Assembly (NCBI GenBank): GCA_934572355.1 | Contig: CAKTKV010000108.1 | Span: 1 to 5,380, forward strand | Reading direction: 5' to 3' | Source of the DNA: an uncultured Oscillospiraceae bacterium | Lineage (GTDB): Bacteria > Bacillota > Clostridia > Oscillospirales > Oscillospiraceae | Length of the DNA stretch: 5,380 nt | In this document: one piece after another, positions 4,962 through 5,380 of the stretch | How positions within the stretch are numbered: the stretch's first letter is position 1 | How the letters are laid out: every line of letters begins with the position of its first letter | Program-made: the position numbers and the translations under genes | The notes under the pieces: generated by a model | Seen by the model: the letters and a program-made list of their open reading frames with translations, nothing else | What the model was told of the DNA's origin: nothing | The model's database searches: none

Positions 4962-5380
4962 TTCTCTGCCTCCAGACGGTAGCCGACATTGCGCACCGTC
5001 TCGATAAGGTTCCCGCAGCTGCCCAGTTTCTGCCGCAGGGTGCGGATGTGCATATCCACCGTACGTGTTTCTCCGACAAAGTCCATGCCCCAGACGGCGT
5101 TGAAGAGCTGGTCCCTCGTGAAGGCCGTGCCGGGATTCGAGAGGAACAGCTTCAAAAGCTCAAACTCCTTATAGGTCAGCGCGACGCGCGCGCCGTCGAC
5201 CGTGACCGTGTGCTCCTCGGGGTTAAGTTCAAGCGCGCCCGCGCGCAGCACCTGCGCCGGGGTTTTCGGCGCGCAGCGGCGCAGCACCGCTTTCACGCAG
5301 GACACCAGCTCCATCACCCCGAAGGGCTTCACAAGATAATAGTCCGCGCCGAGGTCGAGCCCCTGTATCTTATCATACTC
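4958..5380 (-). CDS. OmpR/PhoB-family response regulator (C-terminal part; 5' end beyond window)
   Basis: The last 140 residues are visible and the reading frame is open to the right edge. The first visible residues, EYDKIQGLDLGADYYLVKPF, are the end of a receiver domain, with the conserved switch-region Lys-Pro-Phe; the phosphoacceptor Asp lies outside the window. After a short linker (about 37-46) comes a complete winged-helix DNA-binding domain: LELNPEEHTVTVDG, LTYKEFELLKLFLSNPG, FTRDQLFNAVWG, TRTVDMHIRTLRQKLG and NLIETVRNVGYRLE, the strongly conserved OmpR/PhoB sequence pattern. A GTG at 5332 is the conserved Val of VKPF within the receiver and is not a start. The stop overlaps the kinase start by 4 nt, so the two form a cognate operon. 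Target genes are unknown; the resemblance is to PhoB/PhoP-type regulators. Confidence 0.96.
   Translation of the reverse strand, partial: EYDKIQGLDLGADYYLVKPFGVMELVSCVKAVLRRCAPKTPAQVLRAGALELNPEEHTVTVDGARVALTYKEFELLKLFLSNPGTAFTRDQLFNAVWGMDFVGETRTVDMHIRTLRQKLGSCGNLIETVRNVGYRLEAEK

Noticed and set aside
1..5380. CRISPR array, tRNA, rRNA or transposase gene
   Set aside because: No regularly spaced direct repeats, no cloverleaf or rRNA sequence, and no protein with transposase or integrase motifs were found on reading both strands.

Overview
The window looks like chromosome from a GC-rich member of the Clostridia, probably Oscillospiraceae/Ruminococcaceae. This rests on Gram-positive style ribosome binding sites (AAGGAG, GGAGG), sigma-A promoters that often have an extended -10, a PhoB/PhoR-type two-component pair, an M15 peptidase anchored by one N-terminal membrane segment, and a hairpin-rich intergenic repeat of a kind I recall from that family. 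No database was searched, so the placement is an inference.

Left part (1-970). The 5' end of rpsJ (ribosomal protein S10, normally first gene of the S10 ribosomal protein operon) runs leftward off the edge. It is preceded by an untranslated leader of about 305 nt holding several hairpins, among them a convincing intrinsic terminator, which suggests that operon transcription is controlled by attenuation. The leader starts from a near-consensus extended -10 promoter with four A-tracts in helical phase upstream. Transcribed the other way from the same intergenic region is a 76-residue Cro/CI-type helix-turn-helix protein with its own promoter and a strong terminator.

Middle (970-1336). A 410-base gene-free stretch holds a MITE-like element of about 250 bp. 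Its two ends are inverted copies of one hairpin repeat and its interior contains a long A/T-flanked hairpin. It lies between two converging genes and could terminate transcription from both sides.

Right part (1337-5380), all on the minus strand. In transcription order: the C-terminal part of an OmpR/PhoB response regulator (cut by the right edge); its histidine kinase partner, joined by an ATGA overlap; a hairpin; a NagD-like HAD-IIA phosphatase with its own promoter region; another hairpin; and a membrane-anchored VanY/LdcB-type M15 carboxypeptidase with its own promoter. The regulator and kinase form one signalling unit. The phosphatase and peptidase look like separate transcription units, and nothing seen here ties them to that signalling pair.

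I found no CRISPR array, tRNA, rRNA or transposase gene. The most interesting non-coding signals are the rpsJ leader and the inverted-repeat element.
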